A DNA stretch of 64,000 bases from Mycogone perniciosa (lineage: Eukaryota; Ascomycota; Sordariomycetes; Hypocreales; Hypocreaceae). This document shows positions 21,859 to 33,235 of the stretch, in pieces; position 1 is the stretch's first letter, and each line of letters starts with the position of its first letter. The notes under the pieces were generated by a model. The model saw only the letters and a list, made by a program, of their open reading frames with translations, did not search any database and was not told the origin of the DNA. Where the stretch lies: the NCBI GenBank assembly GCA_025331125.1, contig JAOALB010000178.1:1-64000 (forward strand), written 5' to 3'. A program made the position numbers and the translations under genes.

Positions 21859-23973
21859 CCTAAGTAAAAGCTTATGGAATAAGACTTTAATGCTAAGAAT
21901 TGCTTTGATTTTTTATCTGATTTGTAGCCCGCAAATCCACCTGTCCTGCATATAAGCTTATAATGAACCCAAAAATATATAAAGTCTAAAAGTCACCACC
22001 ATGCACCACCCCACTTTATTCTCTGTATGGATTCAAGTGCTTTCATGACTTCATAGTGACCTCATTTATTTAGCCCTATATTACGGGGTCGGCTGCTGGG
22101 ATTGGCTTTATGATCAAATGAATACGAGCGTCTCCTCAAACCTTTTCTTCATTCACATGTCGAAACACGAGTTCTCCGCTGTGCAATTGCTGGCATTCAT
22201 CATTCTTTGTCAATGGCTAGAATTGATTTATGGCGGCTGAACATTCCAGAGTCCAGACGCCAATAACCTAATCCACCTTATCTAAAGTCGCCGACTTCTC
22301 GACATGTGATGCTTGCTGAACCCATTATTCGTTTTCGAGTAAGGTATAAGTAAAACTAGAGACTTAAATTAAGCAACTTAAACTCTAGACTGTTTATTTT
22401 CTTATACTCTGCAAATAGACTGTTAATAAAATTTCTGCCACGCTATTAGCAAATACCTGTAACTAAATTAAATCCTCCACGAGTATTACTGGTATATATA
22501 TCGATAAAACACCATGTCCGCCTCCACGGACAAATAACCGCTGCCACGGACAATGGAAAGGTAGCTCAAGCCTCCGAACCTAATAGTCGTGAAGAGACTC
22601 TCAATTCTCAGAATGGCACGACATCTCTTGAACGTGTAAACTTCCGCCAGCCAAACAGCGTAGAGACCAAAACAAGCCACCGGCAAGGGATAACTTAAAT
22701 CATCCCGCCATTTCCTAGTAGTCAATAGTAGCCTTCATGTCTTAACCACAAGCCGGATCCATCTAGGACTTACCTCCCCGAGACGGCGCCTACTCAACGC
22801 ACATTTAATAATGAGCCATCCCATTAGCTGCCTTTATTATGGGATATGAGGTGACTGTTAAATAAGATAGACTCTCACCATTTGCGTGGAAGTCAAACTT
22901 AAAGTCCGCCAATTAAAGCTGTAATGTATCATCCGTCAGCATTAAATTCAGTTATAATTACTTTTACCGAGGATAATAGGTGTAGAATGTGGCTTCTCCG
23001 CCCGGCGTTTCTCACTCAGTCCTTTAACGAGTTTATGGAGTTATTTTAAACCTACATTCTTAGGATCAGCAAAAATGGGATTGTTTTGGGCAGATTCTAG
23101 TATACTGTATGAGTTTAGAATTACCGCAGCCATGCTTAACCTTGGGCAAATCAGTCGAAAGAAGGCTGTTATGATCCTCGCACGGTCCCTTCTTAAGCAG
23201 CTGTTTCCATCACGTTGATTGCTAGAATGGCGACCAATCGCCTAATCTTTTGCCCTTTGTCGTGACGGATTGATAGGAATGTCGCAAAGAGTGCTAGAAA
23301 CAAACGCGATGGGTTTAACAGCGTCAGCTAAGGCTGCCCAGGGCGATTGGCAACGTTCTCCGTTTATTTCTATACAAGAAATAATATCATAAGCTCTTCG
23401 CTAGCTCTTTTAAATATAAGCCTTTTATAGAAAAGCAGAATAGTAGGATTTATTAAGATAATGGAATGCATATGAATTAGTTTTTTTATATGATTTTATA
23501 AAGATTAAATACTACCTTTATAAGGTTTATATATAAGAATTCTCTATTATAAATTATAACTACAATCTCTTATAAGTATCCGTATACATTAATAATAATA
23601 ACGCTATGTATATTCTATCTAGTCTAAAACTTTATTAGTAGATCCCAGATCTGTTCGTATAATTATAGCACAAAACTCTATTGTTTAGTTCCATATAGAC
23701 TGTAAATGAATTTGCATGTGAATGCATGTGAATGCATGTGACGGCGTTGCTTAAAAATATGGGGCCATTTTCTTCTTAGCTTAAGCCCAGGCCCTTTGAA
23801 TATGTATCGACCTGTCAACTGCCATAATACTTTTATCGGTTCAAGTCATTATTGATCTTGCCACGGGAGGCCCCCGGGCTGGTGGCTGGCTGAGCCTGGC
23901 TCTCAAAGTGGACTTCGGTACAACCATCACCTAGAAAGCGGCAGGAGGGGACGGCTATCGACGACGAACAAAT
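21859..23973. other. Long intergenic stretch before the lipoxygenase gene
   Basis: About 2.1 kb of balanced to AT-rich sequence without a supportable gene. A minus-strand open frame at 22486-22725 shows no motif. A 10-bp tandem repeat of TGCATGTGAA lies at 23713-23741, about 350 bases before the lipoxygenase ATG. Confidence 0.45.
23713..23741. repeat. Three-copy 10-bp tandem repeat TGCATGTGAA
   Basis: Two full copies and a nearly full third copy in direct tandem upstream of the lipoxygenase gene. Each copy contains GCATG. It could be a chance minisatellite or a cluster of protein-binding sites. Confidence 0.7.
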
Positions 23974-23981
23974 TATAAATA
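23974..23981 (+). promoter_or_regulatory. Likely TATA box of the lipoxygenase gene
   Basis: TATAAATA lies 116 bases before the ATG at 24090, a plausible core-promoter position for a fungal gene. Confidence 0.5.
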
Positions 23982-24089
23982 CCTTAGGTTATCCTCCTTA
24001 ATTGCGTCTCTATTGTGCAAGATCCCGCCCACGAAAACCCACTGCCTCAAAACTTCTTATACCAGCTATCATTTTCCCTCAGTATCAAA

Positions 24090-26327
24090 ATGACTATACT
24101 CGACCCTTCCCTTCCGGTGCCGCCGCCCAGCGCTCCTGAAATCCCTAAGCCGGAGACGATTCTCAAGCATCCTCCCATTGAAGATCGAAAGAAGGAGCTC
24201 AAGGTCTCTGTACATGACGCGCCATTCCACGACATCGATCCCGGTGTCTTTAATGGGGAACTCGTGAAGTTGAAGATCTATGCCAAACCGGACCCTAAGA
24301 ATCTTGAAAGGCCCCCAAAGCTAGGAGGAGGCAACATCGAGGAAGGGACCTATTCAGGAACCCAGGCTGCCCTGACTCATGCTTACAGTCGAATTGAGCG
24401 CAGGTGAGCCTCATATTCTAGCTCGACGCGACAGGCCACCAAGTGATAATAATGATCCAGCTACGAATCGTATTTCGACGTTCTGCAAGTCGAGCCTACT
24501 TTGCCACGGTATACAGAGCTTGCACCAAAGAAGGTGATTTACCAATACACAGCCTACCCTAAAAACCCGGATGGTTCGATTGCGTTGCATCCCCCGCATC
24601 TTGACCACATTCCAGACAAGGATAATGTTTCAAAGTTGGAGATTTTCAATGCTCTCGGCCTGTTAGAGGCCGAAATGCTGATTAAGCAGGTCGTTCCCGA
24701 CACGTTTGTTGGGAAGACTGCAAGATGGCTGTTTAACATAACCAACGGAGACATCAGTGGGGCACCGCAACAAGGCGTAAACATCAAGGACTATGAGACG
24801 TACAATAAATACCACCGCAAGTCCGGCACAGATATTCAGCAAGGCGCTAATCTCGGTCACCTGCCTGACTGGTATAGCGATCGCCGCTTCGCAGATCAGT
24901 CGTTCACAGGTACCAACCCTACGACGATCGAGACAGTTCCTAAGGACCTCTTGGATGAGTTTATCGCGGCTGCGAAGAGGGAAGGGTACGACTACTGGGC
25001 CAAAACACTCCCCCAGACAGACTCGAATTCGCTCTTTGTTCAGGACTGCCGCTACTTCCGCGCGGCTGTTGGTGCAGAGCCCAACAAGGAATTGCATCAT
25101 AAGGAGGCAGTTTCGGATGACAACTGGGCATGCGCGTCTGTAACACTATTCCAGCTTCACACCGACGGGAAACTGCACCCGATTGCCATCGTTTGCGACT
25201 ACAAGACCAGCATGCAAAACTCTGTCACTATCTTCAATCAGCGGAAGCTACCTACTGATCCGTCTGATCAGGAAGAGAATGACTGGCCCTGGCGATACGC
25301 GAAGACGTGTGCTCAAGTCTCTGACTGGATTCGTCATGAAATCGGCGTCCATCTAACCCGCGCGCACATGATCGAAGAAGCCTTAATTGTGGCCACCCAC
25401 CGCACTATCCCGATGAACCACGTTGTGTTCAAGCTTCTCCAGCCGCACTGGTACAAAACTCTCTCCCTCAATGCGGCCGCAAGATCAATTCTTATACCGC
25501 AGGTTATTAAGGACCTAGTCGGCCTTAAGCCAGATTATCTTTACCAGCTTGTTCGTTGGGAGTTTGAGAATTTCGACTACGTCAAGAACTATGTACCTAA
25601 CGATCTCGCTATCCGGGGCTTTCCTAACACGACCGAAGGCCTTGCGGATGAGAAGTATAAGAACTATGCCTACGCTAAGAATATGCTCTCTATGTGGAAG
25701 TGCATTCGAAGGTATGTCATGAGTATGCTCCTGATGTACTACGACAAGATGACGGCGGATAAAATGGTGCGAGAGGACGAGTATGTGCAGGACTGGAGCA
25801 CGGAGGTACGCGCGAATGGCTGGATTAAAACGTTTCCAATAATCCAGACCCTCGATGAGCTATGCGACGCTGTTACTATGAGCATTCACATTGCGGCTCC
25901 GTTCCATAGCGCGGTTAATTACCTCCAAAACTTCTACCAGGCCTTTGTCCTCGCAAAGCCCCCAGCTCTCTGCCAACCATTGCCCAGCAGCCTCACGGAG
26001 CTCAAGAAGTATACGGAGAAGACCCTCATCAGGGCGCTCCATATCGGCCGGCAACGGGAGTGGCTGCTCGCCGTGCAACTCCCCTGGCTCCTCAGCTTCA
26101 AGGTCCCTAGTGAACGAAGTCTGATCACCTTCGCACAATCACAGTGGCAAGCTCATCGTGGCGAGGACAAGGAGGATCAGGAGATCCGGAGGATAAGCGA
26201 GATGTTCTATCTTGATCTTCGAAAGCTTGAGGTCGAATTCCTAGTAACCAGCAAGAGCATGGACGAGGGCAGTATCCCGTACATGGTTATGGATCCGAGC
26301 AATACGGCGGTGTCGATTCTCATCTGA
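24090..26327 (+). CDS. Lipoxygenase, two exons, intact
   Basis: Lipoxygenases add dioxygen to polyunsaturated fatty acids to give hydroperoxides, the precursors of oxylipins. Exon 1 is 24090-24403 and exon 2 is 24461-26327. Joining them restores frame (IER-S-YESYFD) and gives 726 residues. The metal ligands of the family are all present: His402 and His407 (HLTRAH), His587 and Asn591 (HSAVN), and the C-terminal Ile726. The conserved helix (IVATHRT...KLLQPHW...SLNAAAR) is intact. The residue before Arg446, the so-called Coffa position, is Ala445, which in most lipoxygenases goes with S-stereochemistry. The first ATG gives no signal peptide, unlike the secreted manganese lipoxygenases known from fungi, and there is no PLAT domain. 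Metal (Fe or Mn) and regiospecificity cannot be read from sequence. GC and codon use contrast sharply with the RIP-mutated surroundings. Confidence 0.95.
24404..24460 (+). other. Intron of the lipoxygenase gene (57 bp)
   Basis: It begins GTGAGC and ends CCAG, with TGATAAT as a possible branch site. Its removal joins the AG of codon 105 to C, making Ser, and continues the lipoxygenase frame without a gap. The short length is normal for ascomycetes. Confidence 0.88.
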
Positions 26328-26770
26328 GAGCTCTCTGTTATAGTACTGGAATAGTTGACTGGGATGTTAGGTAGGTTGTTAATTAGTTTCGTCTTCTTAT
26401 TAAACGTTTAATTGGCCGTAAGTCCAAGTTATATAAAGCAAAGTAATTGGCAGCTCTGAATCGTCAATATTGACCAGTCTTCTTGTTCTTACGGACCACT
26501 AGTTCTTTGTACACTAAGCCTAACCCTACTATTAATCCATTATGCAATTATTAAATGCGAGATTGGCTTATTCTGAGAAACTTCGTAACCTGTAAAACTT
26601 TGGACAGCTCGGCGAAATACTAGCGTTTCATTGAGGCTTTTCTTTACCGGCAATGACAATTCCCACTCCTCTGAATAAACATCCAGGTTGTCTAGCTGCT
26701 ACGAGGTCGTAAGACTAGGTGCTCTGAACGCTCGGTGCCTAAATAGAACACGTACTCAAGCATTCTGTCC
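26328..26770. other. 3' region of the lipoxygenase gene and intergenic sequence
   Basis: No further gene was found. The poly(A) region is expected shortly after the stop at 26325-26327, but I cannot pick a single site. Confidence 0.4.
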
Positions 26771-26994
26771 TGGAACGCGGCCCGTTCCAGCTTTTAATCC
26801 AATCACCCACTACTATCCCTTCCCCTGCTCTCTATACCTCAAATACTATTGTGTCCTGGAACGGGCGCCGTTCCAGCTTTTGCGCCAATCAATTCTGTCC
26901 GCTCTACCCCTGCCATTTTCCCCTCGAAACGGGGCCCGTTCCAAGATCAGCGCTGTTTCGTAAGTAAAGTACCTAGAAACGGGGCCCGTTTCTA
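26771..26994. repeat. Array of four GC-rich palindromic motifs
   Basis: Four related 19-21 bp palindromes of the form GRAACGNGGCCCGTTYC are seen at 26771-26789, 26857-26875, 26925-26943 and 26974-26994. The last has perfect 10-bp arms (TAGAAACGGG and its complement) around a central G. The text after the first two also matches (CAGCTTTT, then CCAATCA), so this looks like a decaying tandem repeat whose palindromic core is kept. A further palindrome, CTACATATGTAG, overlaps the end of the fourth. Possible roles are binding sites for a dimeric regulator or a repeat seeded by a small mobile element. Confidence 0.75.
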
Positions 26995-27317
26995 CATATG
27001 TAGTACCCCTGTTGGCAATAAAAAGCGGAGAATATCGAGGAGCAGGGTAACTTTTCTGCACCTAACCTATAGCTATATTATATAGGTGCAGCCTAACACT
27101 TGAAGGACTTTATACTAAAGAAAGATTTCTTTCTCAGTTTAATCTCAATGAAGTATTAAAATAGGCGAGATAATTAAAGAAATATAACCGACAATAAGCT
27201 TCGGTATATTTATATTACACTTAAAAGGTTGATCTATAACGTCAAGGCTATAGTAAAGCTAGAAGTAGTATTATAGAATGCACTATTTAAAGTTAACCGC
27301 AAAGATCTTAATAGAAA
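26995..27317. other. Intergenic stretch grading into AT-rich sequence
   Basis: No gene or clear repeat was recognised here. Confidence 0.4.
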
Positions 27318-27670
27318 TGTAACGAACCGTTATATCGTCACCCCAACAGGCAAAAGAATAGGCTAATAATCGCATTTCTAGCAATTATCTGTCGGATAAC
27401 GTCGGTCTAGTTATTATAAATAAGCAAAAACGTGTATGCAAGGGAACCTGTGATCTGACGTGAGGTGAAACAGAACGCGCGGTGTTCTGTTTCTATGATA
27501 AAAATGGCTGGAAGAGAATCGAATAAGGATAGAAGGAGGACAGAGCAATTGAGCACAATTCTGGGCCCCAATCTTCTGAAACGTGATTAAGCTGACTATA
27601 TAACTGAGTTTTCCAACATTAATATAACGGTACCAACTGTATATAAGGGAAACGTGCTCGGAACGTGACA
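27318..27670 (+). repeat. LTR-like element (type D), long form
   Basis: A 353-bp sequence beginning TGTAACGAACCG and ending CGGAACGTGACA. Its first 70 and last 50 or so bases match the 119-bp element at 21011-21129, and the middle of roughly 230 bp is unique to this copy and only lightly mutated. No matching 5-bp flanks were found. A solo LTR is the likeliest reading. Confidence 0.6.
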
Positions 27671-27712
27671 TATATATTCCTAGGCCTTTAAGGAACCTAA
27701 AGACAGGCCACT

Positions 27713-28112
27713 TGTAATAATCCGGGTTGATTCTTAAGGGATAAACCGAGGTTCGTGGGTTTATGTTAATAGAGAGGTTAAGGATAAATAATAAGCAGGG
27801 CAATATAGTTATAATTCTGTAAAATAGGAGGTTTTAGTAAAAGCAATTATTAACAACTATTTAAGGAACTATATTAAATAATCATGACTTATCTAGTCTT
27901 ATATATAAAGGAAATATATAGTAAATATACTTGGATTATATATAGATTATAGTTATATTAAATTACTTTGGCTTATACTTTGTAATTTAAATAATCTGTA
28001 GTTTATAGTAATTTAAGTAATCCTTCCTTATTAATTAGTTGTTCCATTATTTTTCCAGGGTATATATTGCCCTAAACCCTTTATATAGCTATAAAAGGGT
28101 TAAGTTATAATA
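27713..28112 (-). repeat. Gypsy LTR (type A), inverted, no internal region attached
   Basis: A 400-bp LTR matching 2847-3247 in reverse complement, starting TGTAATAATCCGGG and ending AGTTATAATA on the plus strand. The sequence to its right is not gypsy internal sequence and the flanks (CCACT and ATTTA) do not match, so it is a solo LTR that lost its flank or a truncated element. Confidence 0.8.
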
Positions 28113-29962
28113 ATTTAGTAAAGTGCCCTAGCTCTTTAAAGGAGCTGTATCTATAATAGGATTATATATTATAGCTAAAATAGTTATAGTAGCTTTAAAA
28201 GTCTCTGTAACTAGACCTTTCTGCTAGCAGTTTATATAAAATAGGTTAAGGGAGTTTTAATTCTAAGGGATTTATAGGCGCTTTTAGGCCTTATAATTAA
28301 TAGCTTTTTAAGGAGTTTGCCTTTTAATAGTTTTTTAAAGGGTTATTTTTTCTGCTTTTATTTAATGTTTAATATATATTAAAATGCTTTAGCTTTAAAA
28401 GGGGAGGTTATAGGCTATCTTTTCCTTTATTAACTTATCTGTTTTTTTATTGCCTTATATATCTTTATAGCCTAGCACCTAGTTTATTAAGGGGGAATTG
28501 GCACTCTAAATATATATATATATATATATATATATTAACAATAACTTAAATAAAGTGCAGGAACCGCGCTTTTAATAGAACTATAAAGCTGCAGTTAAGT
28601 AATATCAGGACTAAAAGATACTGTAAATTATTTAATTATAATATTTATAGCTGAAAGTAACTAATAGTTACCTTTTTACGCCTTAATAGCTATAAAATTA
28701 TAAGTAAAGTAATATATTAAAAGAGAATATAGGTTATATTATTATTAAACTAAGTTTATTTATTGTATTTTTATACTTTCATACTTTTTTAATCTAATAG
28801 TTACTTAAATAAATAACTGACTTTTTTTAAGTAAACTAATAAAAAGGAGTATAAATATATTAAATATATTAATTACCCTTAATAAAACCCTTTTTATAAG
28901 CATTTATAAAGAAAAAAAGTAAATTTTTATAAAATAGTTATTTTACTAATCCTTTTAATACTAATAGAATAATCTGTTAAAGTAAATATTAATGATATAA
29001 AGAAATAATAAAAAAAAGTATATTATAAAGAAAGGAAAACTAAAAATAAAATTACTATTATATATATTATTAATATCTTTATATTTGATATATATCAAAT
29101 TATCCTCTTTATATTAAAACTATTATAATTAAATAGTTTTATTTTAATTATTTATATTTATTACTAGGCATTTTAAACTGCAATTTATTTATTTTATATT
29201 TATTATTTTATTATTTAAGTAAATATATAGATTTAATTTTAGATATTATTGTTAAAAGATTTATTTATTAAGACCTTTAAAGTTAAGCTGTAATATATAT
29301 TGAAAGCTATAATTCGCTGAATTTAAAGATATTAAAGTATAATTTTCCTTATTATTACTGTAAAAGCTATTATTATAGCTTATCCTTTTTCGCTTTGTTT
29401 TATAAAGCCTTTTTTAATTTTTTTAATTGCCTTTTAATTAAGTTTTACAGTTACTTTTAAAACCTTTTCCTTTTTTAAGTTTTAATTATCTTTGAATTTA
29501 GTAAAGGAATTCTTTTTTTTAAAAAAGGTTAAATCCTCTTTTAGGCTTTTAATACCTTTTAATAATATTAATACAGTTATTAAAGGTTTTATAGGTTATA
29601 GTATTACAAAGAAATATATAAATCTATTTTTAGTTATTAGTTTTATTATTACTTTTACTATAAATGCTGCTTATATAGCTAGGTTAGCAGTATTATTTTA
29701 TTTTTTTACTATTAGTATAGTTTATAAAGTTAAAAAGAATACTTTCCTTTTTCTTTACTGCAGTTAATTAAACTATATAGTAAAAAGTATAGGTATAATG
29801 AAGGTTAAAGATTAAGTTTTAAAAGTTAACTATAAATATTATATTTTAGTTTATTTATATAATATTAAAAAAATAATTAATTAATAAAAGAAATTATTAT
29901 TATAATAAATTAAATAGTTTTCTTTTATAAAGTTATTTATTAATACTTTAAAATCTATTAAA
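28113..29962. other. RIP-degraded relics, probably including a LINE 3' fragment
   Basis: The part at about 28113-28500 resembles the minus-strand 3' portion of the LINE at 10956-16600, with an RNase H-like context (TTAACTTAT...TTATTGCC), but it is not an exact copy. A (TA)n run lies at 28511-28535. From there to 29962 the sequence is AT-rich with stops in most frames. The plus-strand open frame at 29492-29767 encodes only hydrophobic low-complexity sequence and is an AT artefact. Confidence 0.4.
28511..28535. repeat. (TA)n microsatellite
   Basis: A run of about 12 TA dinucleotides next to LINE-like sequence. Confidence 0.85.
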
Positions 29963-30340
29963 TGTTATAACCTAACCAGGTTAAGGCCTAGGTCCGGAAA
30001 AATATCAAAATAACAGGCTAATAGGAATATAATTACTAGGATATATACTGAATCACTGATAATTAGGGATATATATAAGTGACCATATACCTTAAATTAT
30101 TAAGAATATAGCTATATTCCCTAATAATTATTATAACTCTCTTTTATATATATATAACTGGCTTATTACTTATTTAATATAGTTACTTAAATAGTTATTA
30201 ATATAATTATTGACTTAAACTGCTAGTTTTATAGAATAGTAGTTATATTACCCTGTTTAGTATTTATCCTTAACCTCTCTATTAATATAAACCCTATAAA
30301 GCCTTAGTTTAACTATTAAAAATTAACCTACATTATTATA
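29963..30340 (+). repeat. 5' LTR (type B) of the truncated gypsy copy
   Basis: It is 378 bp, starting TGTTATAACC and ending CATTATTATA. The first base pair TG is still intact, unlike most LTRs here. Confidence 0.85.
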
Positions 30341-32854
30341 TATTAACAACTTTTATTTAAAAGGCCACTAAAAATCTTAAATAATACTGTAAATATATCC
30401 GCTGCAGCATCTTCTTTTAATAATCCTAATACTCTACCCTCCACTCTACCTCTTTACTAAAGGAAAAACAATAATAGAAATAATAATATAAGTAAAAGTA
30501 AAGGTAAGGATAAAGTTAATAAAATGGAATAATTTTGCATTTATATAAAGGAAGCCTTTTAATATATAGAAGTTAATTATATAAAATAGGAATAATACTA
30601 TTAATATTTAAGTACTAAAAACGCTAGATTTTAGTAAATAATTTATTAAGAATAAGCAACTATTATAAACTTATAGAATTAAGCCCCACCTGCTTTAAAC
30701 CTTATACTAAACCTTAAAGGGAATTAACCTTTAAGGGATTTAAAAGAGTCACTTAAAATGCAACCCTTTAAGCCTTTTAATAAAAGTATTATAGCACTTT
30801 AACTGTTTTATACTTAATTATATAACTATTTTACCTATTTCTTAACCAGCTTTAAGATAAAGATTAATAAAGTCCTTTTAACTGCTAAATAACTTAAAGG
30901 TATTGCCTTAAAGTGGTGTAAATTTACTTAAAGGGATTTCTTTAATAATAAAAGTAAAGCTAATAAGTAAATATAGCTTATAGTCACTAGCTATAATTAG
31001 TTTAAAGAAAAATTAAAAAATGTTTTTAATAATATTAATAAAGAATATAGTATAGAAAATAAACTTATAAATTTAATTTAAAAAGGAAAATACTTTAACT
31101 ATACTATATATTTTAAAAACTATACTTTTAAAGTTAAATAGAGAAACTTTACTTTTATTAAATACTTTTATAATAAGCTTAAGCCAGAAATTAAAAAGGA
31201 AGCTTATAAATTCTTTAATAATAAAACTATTATTAAATTTATTAAAAAATATATAAATATAGATAATTTACTTTATAAACTGTATTTAAATATAAAAAGA
31301 GGATAATAGTAATCTAGATATATTTATAAGTATTAAAGATATATAAATTAAGGCAAAAAGTAATAAAAATATATCGCTAGCTTTAATAAAGATTTAATTA
31401 AATAAATCTAAATACTATCTAAAAAGGAAAGGTAAAGGTTATTTATTATAACTATAATAAGCTAGGATATATTTTAAAGGATTATAAGGCTTTATAACAG
31501 CTAAGAACTAATAAGCCTTAAAAGCCTGCGCTAAAATTAAAATAAAAGCTTAATATAGTTTTAAAAGCTATTAATTATATATTATTTAACTAGACTATAT
31601 ACTATAATAATAGCTCCTTTATTTATAAATTTAGTAGAGATAAAAGCAGATAATATTTAAAACGACTTAAAAAGATATCTATAATAAATTAAAAAGGATA
31701 TTAATTAAGACTTAAATCTTTAATTTTTAAAGATATACTTAAAGAAAATAAAGTAAATAGGTATTTACTGCACTTAAACAGTTTAATAAAATAAAACCTA
31801 GACTTTAATTATATAAAGTTAAATAAAGATAATAGTATTTTAAATAGGCAAATAATCGCTATAATCGATTATTAATATTTTAATTAAATTACTGTAGGCA
31901 ATAAAGGATAGACTAGCAGCAGTAACTTTAATAATAAAGATAAAGATAACCCTTTATAATATAGACTATTATTATATAGTACTATACCTTTAAAACTAGA
32001 AAATATACTATTAATATACAGTAACTTTAAAAATAATTTAAATAAGTATTACCTTTACTTAATTAAAAGAATTACTATAAGTATATAACTAGACAGGATA
32101 TCTTTATATTTATATAAACAGCTTTATATATAAAATAAAGCTAATAATAAAATAACTATTAAAGTAATCTCAACTGCCTTAACTCTATAAGCGGAACCTG
32201 TATATACTTATAGATAAAGAGATTACGCTATAAATAACCCTATTTATAAAAGGTATTATATTATATCCTAGGTTATTTGCATTATATATAGGTATATAGT
32301 ATACTTTTAAAAAAAAGTAAAGTATAATATATTTCTAATTAAAATCCTATTTTACTTTATAGAATAGGTATAGGATTATAATATTTTTAAAAAATAAATT
32401 ATAATTATATAGTATTAAAACTTTAAAATTATTATTATTAAACTACATACTAAAACCTTAAAGGAATATTGTTAACTATAAAGACTTAAAGGATATAAGT
32501 CTAAAGGATATTATGTTTATTAATAAACGAAATTAATAAAATAGCACTTTTACTATAATAAAAGGTTTAAGTGCAATTAATAATACTATTTAAAGTGTAA
32601 TAGCTTAAAGTATATTATATATAAATAAAATAAATTAAAGGATTAGCACTTGTAATAATCTAACAATACCTTATACTTATCGCTGGATTATATATACTAC
32701 TAAAAGAATAAATACACTACCTACCTATAAGAAAAACTTTAAAAATAGCAAACATGGAAGTATATAGGGAATAAACCTACCTTAAAAGATAAAGGGATTA
32801 GTTAAATTATAAAGGAACTATATAAAAACCAGTTTAAGTTTATTACCTATAAAG
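29963..32854 (+). mobile_element. Truncated gypsy copy: 5' LTR plus gag region
   Basis: A type B LTR (29963-30340) leads into the same internal sequence that follows the LTR of the complete element. A gag zinc-knuckle relic lies near 31440-31485, again with all ligand codons read as Tyr. The copy ends in sequence equivalent to about 5766 of the complete element, where an inverted LTR begins. No reverse transcriptase or 3' LTR belongs to it. Confidence 0.82.
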
Positions 32855-33235
32855 TATAACGATCCGGGTTGATTCTTAAGGGATAAACTGAGGCTTATAG
32901 GTTTATATTAATAGAGAGGTCAGGGATAAATACTAAGCAAGTAATATAGTTATAATTCTATGAAACAGGTGGTTCTAGTAAATATAATTATTAATAACTG
33001 TTTAACTATATTAATGATCGTGATTTATCCAGTTTTATATATAAAAGAGATATATAATAAATATACTTAAATTGTTTCAATTATAGGAATCTTAACAATT
33101 TAGGATTATAGTTTTATATAGTAATCCTTTTTATAGGATCGCGCTTATAGCTGCAATCTATTAGTAATTAATTAAAGGGTTTAATATTTTATTATAATCC
33201 TGTAACTAGGTCTTTAATATAGTTAGGTTATAATA
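32855..33235 (-). repeat. LTR (type B) of the inverted gypsy copy
   Basis: It is 381 bp, starting TATAACGATCCGGG and ending GGTTATAATA on the plus strand, the reverse complement of the type B LTRs. Confidence 0.83.

Noticed and set aside
26688..27085. Overlapping frames on both strands around the palindrome array
   Set aside because: They are open because the repeat is GC-rich and palindromic. Both strands give similar peptides, as expected from inverted symmetry.
27414..27803. 129-codon minus-strand frame
   Set aside because: It runs across the end of one LTR-like element and into another, so it cannot be a conserved gene.
29492..29767. 91-codon hydrophobic frame that could be taken for a membrane protein
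   Set aside because: It lies in RIP-mutated AT-rich sequence, has no conserved motif, and its Ile/Leu/Phe richness is what AT-rich codons give by chance.
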